In this document: in pieces, positions 1 through 9,300 of the stretch | How the letters are laid out: each line of letters begins with the position of its first letter | Position numbering within the stretch: position 1 is the stretch's first letter | Assembly: GCA_963575745.1 (NCBI GenBank) | Contig: CAUYUJ010010480.1 | Coordinates: 396,230 to 430,321 of the forward strand | Origin: Prorocentrum cordatum | Lineage: Eukaryota; Sar; Dinophyceae; Prorocentrales; Prorocentraceae | Length of the DNA: 34,092 bases | Reading direction: 5' to 3' | Notes under the pieces: model-generated | Told to the model about the DNA's origin: nothing | The model's input: only the letters and a program-made list of their open reading frames with translations | Databases searched by the model: none | Made by a program: the position numbers and the translations under genes

Positions 1-372
1 GAGGCGTAGGGCAATCGTGTTCTGTAAGATTTGCGGGGCCTGCGCGCGTCGGCAGGTGCACGGCCTTGGTCGCCCCTGCCGCCCGTCCTCGTCTCGTCCC
101 CGATCGTCGGCCCGTCTGGCTCGATCAGCTTTGGGACGTTTGTTGTCTGGTAGGGGGCCCCAGTCCAATGTTTTTTGGGGGCTCCCTTTCCCCCTCCTTC
201 GGGACTCGTTCGGCGCGGCGCCCAACGCTTGGCCTGAAGAGGGGGGAAAATCCGTCGGGCCCCGAAATCGAGGAGGCATAGGTCTCCTGTTTCGTGGTTG
301 GTCCTGCTTGGTATTAGGTTAGGTTAGTTCGGCGTCTAGCGGGACTTTCTCTTTGTAGGATCAGAGGATCAG
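1..372. other. No recognisable gene or repeat
   Basis: GC-rich sequence with short overlapping open frames but no protein family, codon pattern or clear repeat that I can support. It ends where a GAG microsatellite begins. Confidence 0.5.
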
Positions 373-420
373 AGGAGGAGGAGGAGGAGGAGGAGGAGGA
401 GGAGGAGGAGGAGGAGGAGG
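373..420. repeat. (GAG)n microsatellite
   Basis: Near-perfect GAG/AGG triplets over about 48 bp. The long leucine run in the reverse-strand open frame here is only this repeat translated. Confidence 0.95.
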
Positions 421-700
421 CCTCTGGGAGGCATGCTTGCGGCCTCCGGGAGGCATTTTTGTGGCCCCCATGGGCCTCTTGGGGACGTTTCAGGGGCCTC
501 GCGGGGCCTCTTGGAGCCTACTGCGGCCCCTCGGGGGCGTTTTGGGGCCGCTCGAGGCCTCCAGGGGACCTGTTGTGGTCTCTTGAGGGCTCTTAGAGGC
601 GTCTTGGGGGTCTCTTGGAGGCATGATCCTGGGGGCATCTTGGGGGCCTCTAGGGGTCTTCAGGGGGTCTTTGACCTGGGGATTGGTCCCTGGAAAAGAG
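421..700. repeat. Degenerate GGGGCCTCTTGGGGG-type repeat
   Basis: A loose tandem pattern of GGCCTC and GGGGGC blocks about 15-30 bp apart runs through the segment. It is strongly G-biased on the + strand. The open frame covering it (433-894) shows no protein-like composition and is probably not a gene. Confidence 0.6.
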
Positions 701-1716
701 TCGAGGGGTCAGGGGGCTTACGTTTCGAACTCATCGAGCCGCTGAGTGTTTTGGGGTGCCGGGAGGACTTCATTCTTGTGTCGGCCCCCCTGTCGTCGCC
801 GCGGCTGGATGGAGAGATCCAGGGACTGGCCCTGAGCGGACGCCTGGCAGGGAGGGGGCGACTGCTTTCGAGGGTTGTAGGTTCTGGGGTTTAGAGGTCC
901 CGAGCGGTTTGTAGAGTGCCCTGGGGAATCGCGAGGGATCCACGGAGGGGGGCAAGTCGGAGAGGATGAGGAAGAGGTGGAGAAGAGAGCTGAACCACCA
1001 GCTGCTTTGAGGAGGCCGTCTCCTCCCTCTCTTCCATATCTGTGACTCTATATCCCGTTCTTTCCCGTACGTTCTACCGCAACGCAGTGGTTCGCTCTGT
1101 GCTTTTCCGCAGCGCCGTCAGTTCCATAATCCATACCGTCAGGATGTACGTTGCTCGTATCTTTTGTTTTGGCCCTTGAGCGCGGCATCGCTGGCCATGC
1201 GGGCCTGGGGGTAAGAACACACACAGCGCTCGTCCTCCGCCCTGACAATCGGACGTCCACGTGGTGCGGACTTGACTTCGGAAACTTTCACCGCGGTGGA
1301 TTATTTGATCGATCCGACAATCGGAAGCTCGCGACAAGAGCTGCTCGCGGCAAGAGAAGCCATACAACTCTGCACGTCTTGATCTGGACAGGTAGGTTGT
1401 CGGTGACTTTTTCCTTGGTGTACCATCCGCCAGGGACATGCAGGAAGTCTGCAAACGTGTGCCTGACGACGGGTTTATGGCTGCACACAGGCCAGGACGC
1501 ATGCACAGGCAATGCACCCAATCGAAACGCGGAGGCGCGCCGCCACAAATCATGCGGCAATCGTGTGTTCGGTCTTTTGTTGGGGGTTTCGGCAGGCGGT
1601 ACGTTCTCGCAGGAAGAAGCAAGCGTTGATTCCAAGCGAAATCCCAGTGGCTGCTCTTGGACGGGCCTGCCTCCGTGGAATTGGAAACGTCCCCACAACT
1701 GCTCGTGAATTGAAGC
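701..1716. other. No recognisable gene
   Basis: Several open frames of 150-230 codons overlap on both strands (for example 1151-1708 + and 1074-1775 -). None resembles a family I know and they are mutually exclusive. The segment could be an intron, or spacer upstream of the 1717-2313 frame. Confidence 0.45.
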
Positions 1717-2313
1717 GTGCTCGTCGTCTCGCGGCCTTCTGAATGGAAGCATGCTCGTCGCCTCGTGGTGCGCATGCACTCGCAGTTTTTAGTCGAAGCC
1801 GGTTGGCTTGCTCGCGGTTCGCTTGCGATGGAAGACGCCTACCATTTGATCGTGTCGACCATCCCTTCCAGGGCTCGCTTCGTTGGCCGCTACCTGGGCT
1901 ACACCACCTTCGCGAGTGTATCGGTCGGCGTTGTGTGCGGCCAGCTCGGTGCGGCGCTGCAGTGTGGGCCGCTGCTTCCCTTCATCGGGGGCGCGTGGAT
2001 CGGGTACTCGGCGGCCTGCGTCAGCTTCTGGCGACTCGAGGCCGGTCGCGCGCTCGACTACATCCGCAGGTACCCCCGGCTGATGGAGCACGCGATGCGC
2101 ATCGAGTTCTCCGAGTGGTCGGGGAAGCACGACGGCGTGTCCGTCGGCGAGTGGGTGCAGGGCGGCGGGAGGCTGGGCCGGCTCGGGCGGATCAGCTGGG
2201 CGATGCTGGCGGCGCAGTCTGCCCAGACCAGCGTGGACGAGATCGAGGAGGCGCATCGCGCGCGCATCGTGCAGGACTGCTCGGAGCCGGCCGCGGGAGA
2301 GGGCGAGTCGTGA
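1717..2313 (+). CDS. Unknown protein with two predicted membrane segments (single exon or last exon)
   Basis: This 198-codon frame is the only long frame in the window with protein-like composition over most of its length. Residues about 61-81 and 84-105 form two hydrophobic, glycine-rich stretches joined by a short CGP turn, as expected of a membrane hairpin. A charged, aromatic stretch follows (RYP, RLMEHAMRIEF, about 118-131), then a glycine/arginine-rich linker, a hydrophobic helix (about 159-168) and an acidic C-terminus. The frame ends at TGA 2311-2313. Coding character is weak before about 1786. The real start may be Met38 (ATG at 1828), or the frame may be a terminal exon entered through a CAG at 1783-1785 or a TAG at 1790-1792. 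I do not recognise the family. It lies upstream of TOP2 on the same strand, so it is either the end of a preceding gene or sits inside an unseen 5' TOP2 intron. Confidence 0.65.
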   Translation: MLVVSRPSEWKHARRLVVRMHSQFLVEAGWLARGSLAMEDAYHLIVSTIPSRARFVGRYLGYTTFASVSVGVVCGQLGAALQCGPLLPFIGGAWIGYSAACVSFWRLEAGRALDYIRRYPRLMEHAMRIEFSEWSGKHDGVSVGEWVQGGGRLGRLGRISWAMLAAQSAQTSVDEIEEAHRARIVQDCSEPAAGEGES

Positions 2314-2533
2314 TCCGCGCGCGCGGTGCCCCGCTGTCGCGCCCCCGTGGCAGCGTCGCGCCGCGCGCGGCGGCGTGGGCGGAGCAGCTTCGGATCTCCT
2401 CCTGCTCACCTTGGAACCCCCCCACCCGCCCCTCCTCCGTCCTCACGCCTCCGCTCTGCCCCGTCCTCCATCCCCGGTGTTCTTGCGAGGCCTCCCCCTG
2501 TTCCACCCTGCCCACTGCCCCTCGGCCCACCCT

Positions 2534-2705
2534 ACTCGCTCCCTCCTCCTCCTCCTCGTCCTCCTTCTCCTCCTCCTCCTCCTCCTCCTCCTCCTCGTCC
2601 TCCTCCTTCTCCTCCTCCTCCTCCTCCTCCTCGTCCTCCTCCTTCTCCTTCTCCTCCTCCTCCTCCTCTCCCTCAACTCCTCTCCCTCAACTCCTCTCCC
2701 TCCCT
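2534..2705. repeat. (CTC)n / TCC microsatellite with CTTCTC and CGTCCT variants
   Basis: Almost unbroken TCC/CTC triplets with a few CGT and TTC variants, ending in CTCCCTCAA direct repeats. All three + frames are open here and give poly-Ser, poly-Pro or poly-Leu, so the long frames at 1743-3058 over this tract are artefacts. Confidence 0.95.
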
Positions 2706-2802
2706 CCTCGCTCGCCACCCCCGCAGCCGTGCCAGCACTGGCACGCAGTGGATTGCCCAGACCTCCTGGCGTCGCGAGGAACAAGATCACAAAACACATC
2801 GT

Positions 2803-2871
2803 CCTCCTCCTCGTCCTCCTCCTCTTCCTCTTCCTCTTCCTCCTCCTCTTCCTCTTCCTCCGCTGCTGCTG
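2803..2871. repeat. (CTC)n microsatellite, second block
   Basis: CCTCCT and CCTCTT triplets over about 65 bp, separated from the first block by about 100 bp of non-repetitive sequence. Confidence 0.9.
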
Positions 2872-2971
2872 GGCGCGGTTTCTCTACGATTTTGACCTTC
2901 TGGGGGCCAGGTCCGGGCCCACGGACCATTCAGATCCCGGTCCTAGAGACGTGGGCGAGGGTTTCAAGGGT

Positions 2972-3155
2972 CGACTACACGTAAGAGTGACCCTTCGCCG
3001 GAGTGACCTTGGGTGCGGGCACAATGGGGTCCCCCGATCACCGATCGCGATGCGATAGTAGCGTCCTGCGCGCCTGAGTTTGGTCCCCCCGCGGCCCCCC
3101 CAAAGCCGCGCACCAAAGGTCACTCTTACCCAGGGTCACTCTTGCGTGCAGCCGA
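2972..3155. mobile_element. Small inverted-repeat element (MITE-like), family M6
   Basis: The left arm around 2978-3020 carries AAGAGTGACCC then GAGTGACCTTGGGTGCG. The reverse complement of the right arm around 3105-3150 carries AAGAGTGACCC then AGAGTGACCTTTGGTGCG. The arms are imperfect and about 45-50 bp long, around a short centre with GATCACCGATCGCGATGCGATAG. No coding capacity. A weak match to family M5 lies just upstream at about 2878-2958. Confidence 0.7.
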
Positions 3156-3344
3156 AAGGGGCCTGCGACTTGAACGAACAGATCATAGCGTCGGACGGCT
3201 TCTTGAATTTCCCCGACGTCTCTCTGTTTTCTTGTTCGCGTGTCGTGGAGTCGGGCTTGCCTTCTGAGGCGTCGGAGAGTGGGGGGGGGCGTCACGGTGC
3301 AGGGCGGGGGGCGGAGGAGCCCGTGGGTAGTAGATCAATTTGGT
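3156..3344. other. No recognisable feature
   Basis: Unique-looking spacer between two inverted-repeat elements; nothing supportable seen. Confidence 0.4.
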
Positions 3345-3530
3345 CGAATTGCAGTGGGGGCCCATGCCAAGAAACACCCTGATTGCCTCCAGGGTGCCCT
3401 GGGTTTCTTGGGTTCCGATGGTTTTGCGAAAGCGTGACGTTCCCACACCAAAAATCCATGAACGTCCTGGGGTCTCAGGATTGGGTTTCTTGTGGGAGGT
3501 TTCTTGCGGACGGGCCTCCACTGTAGTTGT
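3345..3530. mobile_element. MITE-like element, family M3, copy a
   Basis: The left end reads ACAGTGGAGGCCCAT-like (here GCAGTGGGGGCCCATGCC) followed by AAGAAACAC. The right end, reverse-complemented, reads TACAGTGGAGGCCCGTCCGC followed by AAGAAAC. A second copy with the same order and about 75-80% identity by eye is at 28124-28309. The size of about 186 bp, terminal inverted repeats, recurrence and absence of coding potential fit a non-autonomous DNA transposon. No target-site duplication was convincing. Confidence 0.8.
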
Positions 3531-4155
3531 TTGGCTGCGGTTCGGCCCAGCCTGGAGGTTGGAAGGCGGGCCAACGAAATGGTTCAATCCGCAACGCGAG
3601 CCACCGACATTGGGTCATTACGGTAGGTCATATACAGTATAACCGAACAGTGGAGTTAGAACCAGTGTGTCTTCGGAAGGGGTTCGACACAGTTCCGTGT
3701 GTCTTTCTTTGGTCGTCTCTCCGGGCGTAGGCACAGACCGTTCTTAGTTCGAGGTCCTTCGTCGAGGTCCTTCATGGCAAGGTTTTCAGGGACGACTGCG
3801 CTGAGATCTGAGACACGAGCGCATCACTCGTTAGACTCTGGGCCGCTGCCCTTGCATCCCCCCCTTGGGGGGAGGAGGGTACCCAACGAACGCAACACAG
3901 ACCAAAAGTGTCCCTCGTCGTTCACTCGCCCCCTCCCCTTGGTGGAGGAGGAGGAGATTACCTTTTCCCTGGCTGCTTCTCCCAACCTTCTTGTGTTGAG
4001 TTAGGTCCTCGTTTTGAAGGGACAGCGTCCCGCGTCCCTCCGTTGTCATTCTTCTCCCGCCCCTCCCTCCTCCCAACCTTGACTATCCCCCCACCCACCC
4101 CCCGTATGTCCTCATCACCGTATGTCCTCATCACCATCATCATCGTTATCACCAT
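3531..4155. other. No gene; pyrimidine-rich toward the right
   Basis: Mixed sequence, then CCTCCC-rich stretches and a short ATC/CAT tract (about 4105-4165) that runs into the 90-bp satellite. Nothing coding is recognisable. Confidence 0.45.
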
Positions 4156-5070
4156 CGCCATCGTATCCCCTCCCCTTTCACGTGTCTGCTTCGGCACACC
4201 CCTCACACGCTTCGTGGTCCTTTAGGGAGCTCCACCTAAGGCCCCTTGTGGCTGCGTTCGTAAGCCGCGACTCCCTTCACCTTGGCGCACCCCATCACAC
4301 TTTTCGTGGCCCCATATGGAGCTACACCTAAGGCCTTAGTGGCTGCGTTCGCATGCCGCCACCCCCGTCACTTTGGCACACCCCTCACACGTTTCGTGGC
4401 CGCATAGGGAGCTACACCTCAGGGCCCAGTGGCTGCGTTCGTATGCCGCCACCCCCCTCATGTTGGCACACACACACACACCCCTCACACGCTTCGTGGC
4501 CCCATAGGGAGCTCCACCAAAGGCCTTAGTGGCTGCGTTCGCATGCGGCCACCCCCGTCACTTTGGCACACCCCTCACACGTCGTGTGGCCCCATATGGA
4601 GCTACACCTACGGGCCCAGTGGCTGCGTTCACATGCCGCCACCCCCCTCATGTTGGCACACACCCCTCACACGCTTCGTGGCCCTATAGGGGGCTCCACC
4701 TAAGGCCTTAGTGGCTGCGTTCGCATGCCGCCGCCCCCGTCACTTTGGCACACCCATCACACGCCTCGTGGCCCCATAGGGGGCTCCACGTAAGTCACCC
4801 GTGGCTGCGTTCGAATGCCGCCACCCCCCTCACTGTGGCGCACCCTTCGCACGTTCCGTGGCCCCATAGGGAGCTCCACCTTATGCCTTAGTGGCTGCGT
4901 TCGCATGCCGCCGCCCCCGTCACTTTGGCACACCCCTCGCACGCTTCGTGGACCCATAGGGCGCTCCGCCTAAGGCCCCAGTGGCTGCGTTCGCATGCCG
5001 CCACCCCCTTCACATTGGTACACCCCTCGCACTGTTCGTGGCTCTCTAGGAGCTCCACCGAAGTCCCCGC
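4156..5070. repeat. 90-bp tandem satellite, about 10 copies
   Basis: The anchor GTGGCTGCGTTCG recurs at about 4248, 4339, 4429, 4529, 4619, 4711, 4801, 4891 and 4981, spacing 90-92 bp, or 100 bp where a CA dinucleotide run has expanded (about 4470-4483). Each unit also has CATGCCGCCACCCCC, CACACCCCTCACACG and CGTGGCCCCATAGGGAGCTCCACC. Alternate units share variants (GGCCTTAG versus GGGCCCAG), suggesting a partly dimeric higher-order unit. Since 90 is a multiple of 3, frames stay open through it, but the composition is not protein-like. Confidence 0.93.
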
Positions 5071-5131
5071 CGCCTGCTGCTTCCCAGACCGTTCCGTGTA
5101 GCCTCCCCAGGGCCAGGCCGATAGACGCTCA

Positions 5132-5180
5132 TATCAGCCGTGACGGGTTGCATCCAGATGTAACCCGTTGCGGCTGACCC
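5132..5180. other. Imperfect hairpin
   Basis: TCAGCCGTGACGGGTTGCA faces TGTAACCCGTTGCGGCTGA across a loop of about 6 nt, giving a 19-bp stem with three mismatches. GGCCAGG just upstream can pair with CCTGGC just downstream to extend it. No poly-T follows. Function unknown. Confidence 0.65.
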
Positions 5181-5875
5181 TGGCGACCCCATCAGCAACG
5201 TCGTTTCGTCTTTCTCACTCACGCCTTAGTCTGTAGTCCGTTTGCTAGCCCCCCTCCGTTAGTTTCCACTTGTCTTGCGGTACTCGCAAGCATATGGTTG
5301 GGTTTTTCGCTAGTCGAATGATTGCCTTTGGTTGTCCGTCGGTTGCCCTGGTCGCGCCTGAGCCCCAGGAGGGCACCTTTTGATGTTTCCAGCACGTTGA
5401 GCAGATTTGGGCGTCCAGGGAACTTAGAAAAGTGCCCATGTCGGGCACCTGACCTCTGGCCGCTTGTTCTTTCAGCATGTTTGGTTTTCCCGGCGCAGCA
5501 CCGTTTTTTCAGTCATGATCCCTGGCCCATCGCCAGATTTGGTTGGGTTTGTCAGTCTCAGCTTGAGGACAGTTGATGGCATAACACCCGGCGCCTCCTC
5601 TCCTCCTGGGCCGCGGGTGCACATCTGTTGGGATGGGCTCATGAGGGCCATCAGCTGCACTCCCTGCGGAGGATATGCAAGTCATCAGCTGCAGAATCTC
5701 GGGAGCAATTGTGTGCACCAGGTTCAGGGCAATCATAAGAAGCACCCCTTCGAACCTACAACGAAGTATGAGCCACAACTTACAGAAAAGTTGAGCAGGC
5801 CAGAAGGCATACACAAGGTTATTTATCGTAGCCGGCACGGTAGCAATATTCGTAACTCAGAGATCCCTTATCTGT
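5181..5875. other. No recognisable gene
   Basis: Mixed-composition sequence with overlapping frames on both strands (5464-6036 + and 5509-5838 -). Neither shows a motif I recognise. If the TOP2 5' exons lie to the left, this is intron. Confidence 0.45.
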
Positions 5876-6232
5876 TCCTCCTCTCTCTTTCTCTTTATGT
5901 TTCTCGTCCTCCTCCTCACCCTGCTGTTCCCGTCCACCTCCCTCCTCTTCTTCCTCCTTCTTCAGATACCCCCGGGATGTCCACAGACCTCGGGAGATCT
6001 CTGGCCCCCTCCTCCTCTGTGGCCGACGCCTTATAGTGATGTTATTACAAGCAGTTTGCGCTGGTGGTGGCGGAGAAGGAGGCAAAGGAGATGCAGGAAG
6101 TTACGAGGTGAGAAAGCAAGGGGTTCAGCCATCTCTGGGGAATTCTGGTGGTACCCCTGGGAGGAGGAGGAGGAAGAATATGAGAAAAAAGAGGATGAAG
6201 AGGAGAAAAAAGAGAAGCAGCAGCAGCAGCAG
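5876..6232. repeat. Pyrimidine tract followed by purine tract
   Basis: CTC/TTC-rich sequence (about 5876-5970) is followed by GGCGGAGAAGGAGG and GAGGAGGAGGAAGAA sequence (about 6062-6232). The two could pair in RNA. The tract lies upstream of the first TOP2 exon found, inside the preceding intron if the gene begins earlier. Confidence 0.7.
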
Positions 6233-6308
6233 CAGCCAAAGCATTCGCATCTGCCTCCACACCTCCTCCAGGGGACTCGGCACAGAAAGGATCCTGAGAC
6301 TAAGGGAG

Positions 6309-6377
6309 GCGAATGTGTTCTCGAAGAAGTTCATGGTCGAGACTGCCGACACCAAAGCCAGGAAGGCCTTCCAGCAG
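6309..6377 (+). CDS. TOP2: TOP2 exon A (23 codons)
   Basis: Begins after GGGAG with GCG AAT GTG TTC and ends TTC CAG CAG before a GC donor (GCCAGG). It encodes the ANVFSKKF and VETAD strands that follow the conserved GYGAKL turn of the TOP2 ATPase domain. Phase 0 at both ends. The preceding exon, which should end in the GGRNGYGAKL motif, was not found between 2314 and 6308. Confidence 0.88.
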
Positions 6378-9300
6378 GCCAGGACCACCGGGGCAGCCGA
6401 ACGTAAGCGAGGTCTAGTGGCAGCCACCTGCAGGGATGGGGGGCATCGAGCGGGAAGAACCTCGTTCGTGCAGATATTGGGGACTCTTGCCTCCTCCTCC
6501 TCCTCCTCCTCCTCCTTGGCGGCTTCCTGGGGCCCTGTTGCAGCTTCTTCTTTGTCCCCATTCTGGCTCACCCGGTATCCTCACATCTCACATCCCTGTG
6601 AGTTCCTGAAGGAGCGCCCTCCCATACGTCTTACATCTTTCGACGTTTTCTTCTGATGGCCATGTCTTCGATTGCTTCTCCATCGACCGAAGCAGACCGC
6701 CCTGATACAATGGGGGAGCACGTTGAGGACATCGACGTGGGCCTGACGAATGTGGACAACACGGTTGAGCCCATTCACGCACCAACATCGCCTTTGATTG
6801 CCAAGATTGAAGTGTGGGACCATATCATGGCCTTGGAGTTAGAAATCGGGCAGCTCGAAGGGAAGGCACCAACCCACAAAACCAGAGGAGCGAACAGCCA
6901 CGACACTACACAGCTGACGGCGGTGACTGGCGGGCTGCAGTCGCTGCCGGGGTTCGACGAGGCACAGGCGTGACTCAAGGACAATCTCTTGGAGACCTAC
7001 GCGGCTCAGCCAGAGGACGTCTACGTAAAAGGCGAGCTCCGAGGCCTGATCATTGCGAAGTCTTGGGGCCAGGCGGACACGGACAACGCAGCGCACACGA
7101 TCCGCAGGATGGCTTCAAAGAGGGCGGGAACCTGGTCTGGGCGACAACGGACAAGGCAGCGCTGGAGAGGATTTTGAATTCGTGCATTTCTGAATCCAAG
7201 CGCATGCTGAGAAATGGGGCTACGCCAGCACCAGCATTTGGGCCGACTCTGAGGAAGGCAAGGTATGGGCCGGCAGCGAGGTCGCGCTGCAGGTGACCAT
7301 CGACGGCGGCGCGCTGAAGGTGGAGCACGGCCTGGTTTGGGAGGACTGGTTGACCCAGGCCGACTTCCCACAGTTTCCGGAGATGGCCAGGAAGCTGTGG
7401 CAGAAGCTGCAGCGGATCCCAGCCAAAGGGATCGGCAAAAACGGCCCCAGAGGGAAAGGAGGGAAGGGGGAAGAGTCCTACTAGGGACTTGCGCAGCGCA
7501 TCGGCTATCAGCACCCTGACTCCAGTTTGGGGCGCGGAGGCCTAGACGAAGCTCGGCCGCGCAGTTCCGAGCCCGGTTTTTCACCACATGCGTCACAGCC
7601 TTGCAGTAACCCGCAACGCGATCACAACGCACCATTTCTCGGCCACCTTTTTTTGAGCGGGCGGGGCGCGCAGGACATTTCAGAGACATTCAGCGAAAAC
7701 GTTGTTGCAATGTCACGGCCACTGCTTCGTGGAGTGTGGAAGGCATGCCTCTGGACAGCGAAGCGACCTGCACCAAATTAGAGCAGCTCGCAAGGCGATG
7801 AATGAGAAAGGAATCGCAGCCCTTTACTTACAGGAGGCTCATATGCGCACAGCCCTTTTCTTTGAACACAAGGGGCATTTAGTTATGTTGTCGGGCGGCC
7901 CCGAGAATGTCCTCGGGCACGCAGAAGTGGGCTTCGCGGTTGCTCCTTCTGCCCGGCACGCTGTTGTGAAATTGGCGCGGGAGTCGAGCAGACTGGCTAG
8001 TCTGACGCTTCGAATCCCATGTTCCATGTCTACCTTTACCGCGTATTGCCCGCAAGTTCGCAGCGAGCTCGATGCGCGTCGCGACTTCAAGGCGACCTTC
8101 GCAATTTCATTGTTTTCGCACCAGTCCTCATGGACCTGCGCGCGTGTTTGATGACATGAATGCGCGGCTTGGTCTGGCGAGCCAGCATGCAGATGCAGTC
8201 GGGCCGCGTGCCTGGGGCCCCACAGACATCGTGACCGATGCACGCAAGTATCAGCACATGCTTGCCGAAGCTTGCACAGCTCTACACATGGTCATTGCTA
8301 GCGCGTTCCTGGACGCGCCAGACCAGAAAGTGACGCACTACGACCTCTGGGCCTCGCCAGCCCCAGAGCTCACGCCGCAGAATTTGGCCAAGATCGATCA
8401 CTTGGTGGCGGGGCGCACGTGGCAGGACACGGTTCGGGAGGTCTGGGTGGAATGGTTGATTGGTTCGCGTGCTCACCACTTCTTCGCCATTGCTCGGCTC
8501 GCCGCGGAGATCCCGAATTCCTCCCCCGAACCCATTCTTCACGCCCTGGATCTGGCATCGCTCAAGCATGCGCACGCGCTGAAACACTTCGCATCAGCGT
8601 TCTTGCGCCAGGCTGGCGACATTGAGGCTACCGGCGCAGAAACTGTCGACGAAGTGGCTGCCAGGGCCACTTCCGGCACGATTGCGGCGGCGGATGTCTG
8701 TCTTGGCTAGCGTCTTGCGCATGCGAGCCAGCAAGCGAGCGAAACCATGGCGGAGCATGGCGCCATGGCGCAGTGGAAACCTCCACCGTTTCGCAGAGAT
8801 CTTCCGCGCGGGGGCAAATCTGGCCCTGCGCTGCCCTGCAAACCGGCGATTTCCCCAGCGAGGAATTGTTCGCAGCATTGACAATGCTACGGGCAGGGGG
8901 GGGGGGGGGGGGCGCGGGGCCTGTCGCCCCCCCCCCCCCCCCCCCAGACCTTTGGAACGCACAGCGATCAGACGCAGGTGCACGCAATTGTCTTCTCAAT
9001 TTGCGCAGCGCGTGCTGGGGGGAGGAGACCGCGCCGAAACAGTGGAGGCATTTCACTGGGTCCACCGCGTTCAAGAAGGGCGACGCGTCTCTCCCAGAGA
9101 ACTGCCGGCCAATTCTTCCTCGTCGTCGGGGCGCATCGCCGCCCTCGCCTTGCGCCGCGTGGCAGAGGGGGAAATTGAGGGCCGCTCGCGGCCGACGCAA
9201 GTTTCAGCAGAAGCCGCGGAGCCAGCGATGCGCATTTTCTCGTGCAGAGGTCGCATGAGATGGCGCGGTCGCGCCGCGCTGCTGCTTGACTGGCCAGCGG

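Noticed and set aside
1074-1775. 233-codon reverse-strand frame and overlapping + strand frames
   Set aside because: No motif, mutually overlapping, and no codon pattern that favours one.
1743-3058. Long overlapping frames (Ser-, Pro- or Leu-rich, up to 413 codons) on the + strand
   Set aside because: They exist because CTC microsatellites keep all frames open; only the 1717-2313 frame has protein-like composition.
4156-5070. CRISPR-like array
   Set aside because: The whole 90-bp unit is repeated with no unique spacers; it is a satellite.
2314-6308. Earlier TOP2 exons (ATPase motifs such as the EILVNAADN helix, GIPV loop, GGRNGYGAKL)
   Set aside because: I read this interval for these motifs in AG|G-bounded pieces and found none; very small exons could have escaped, so absence is not proven.
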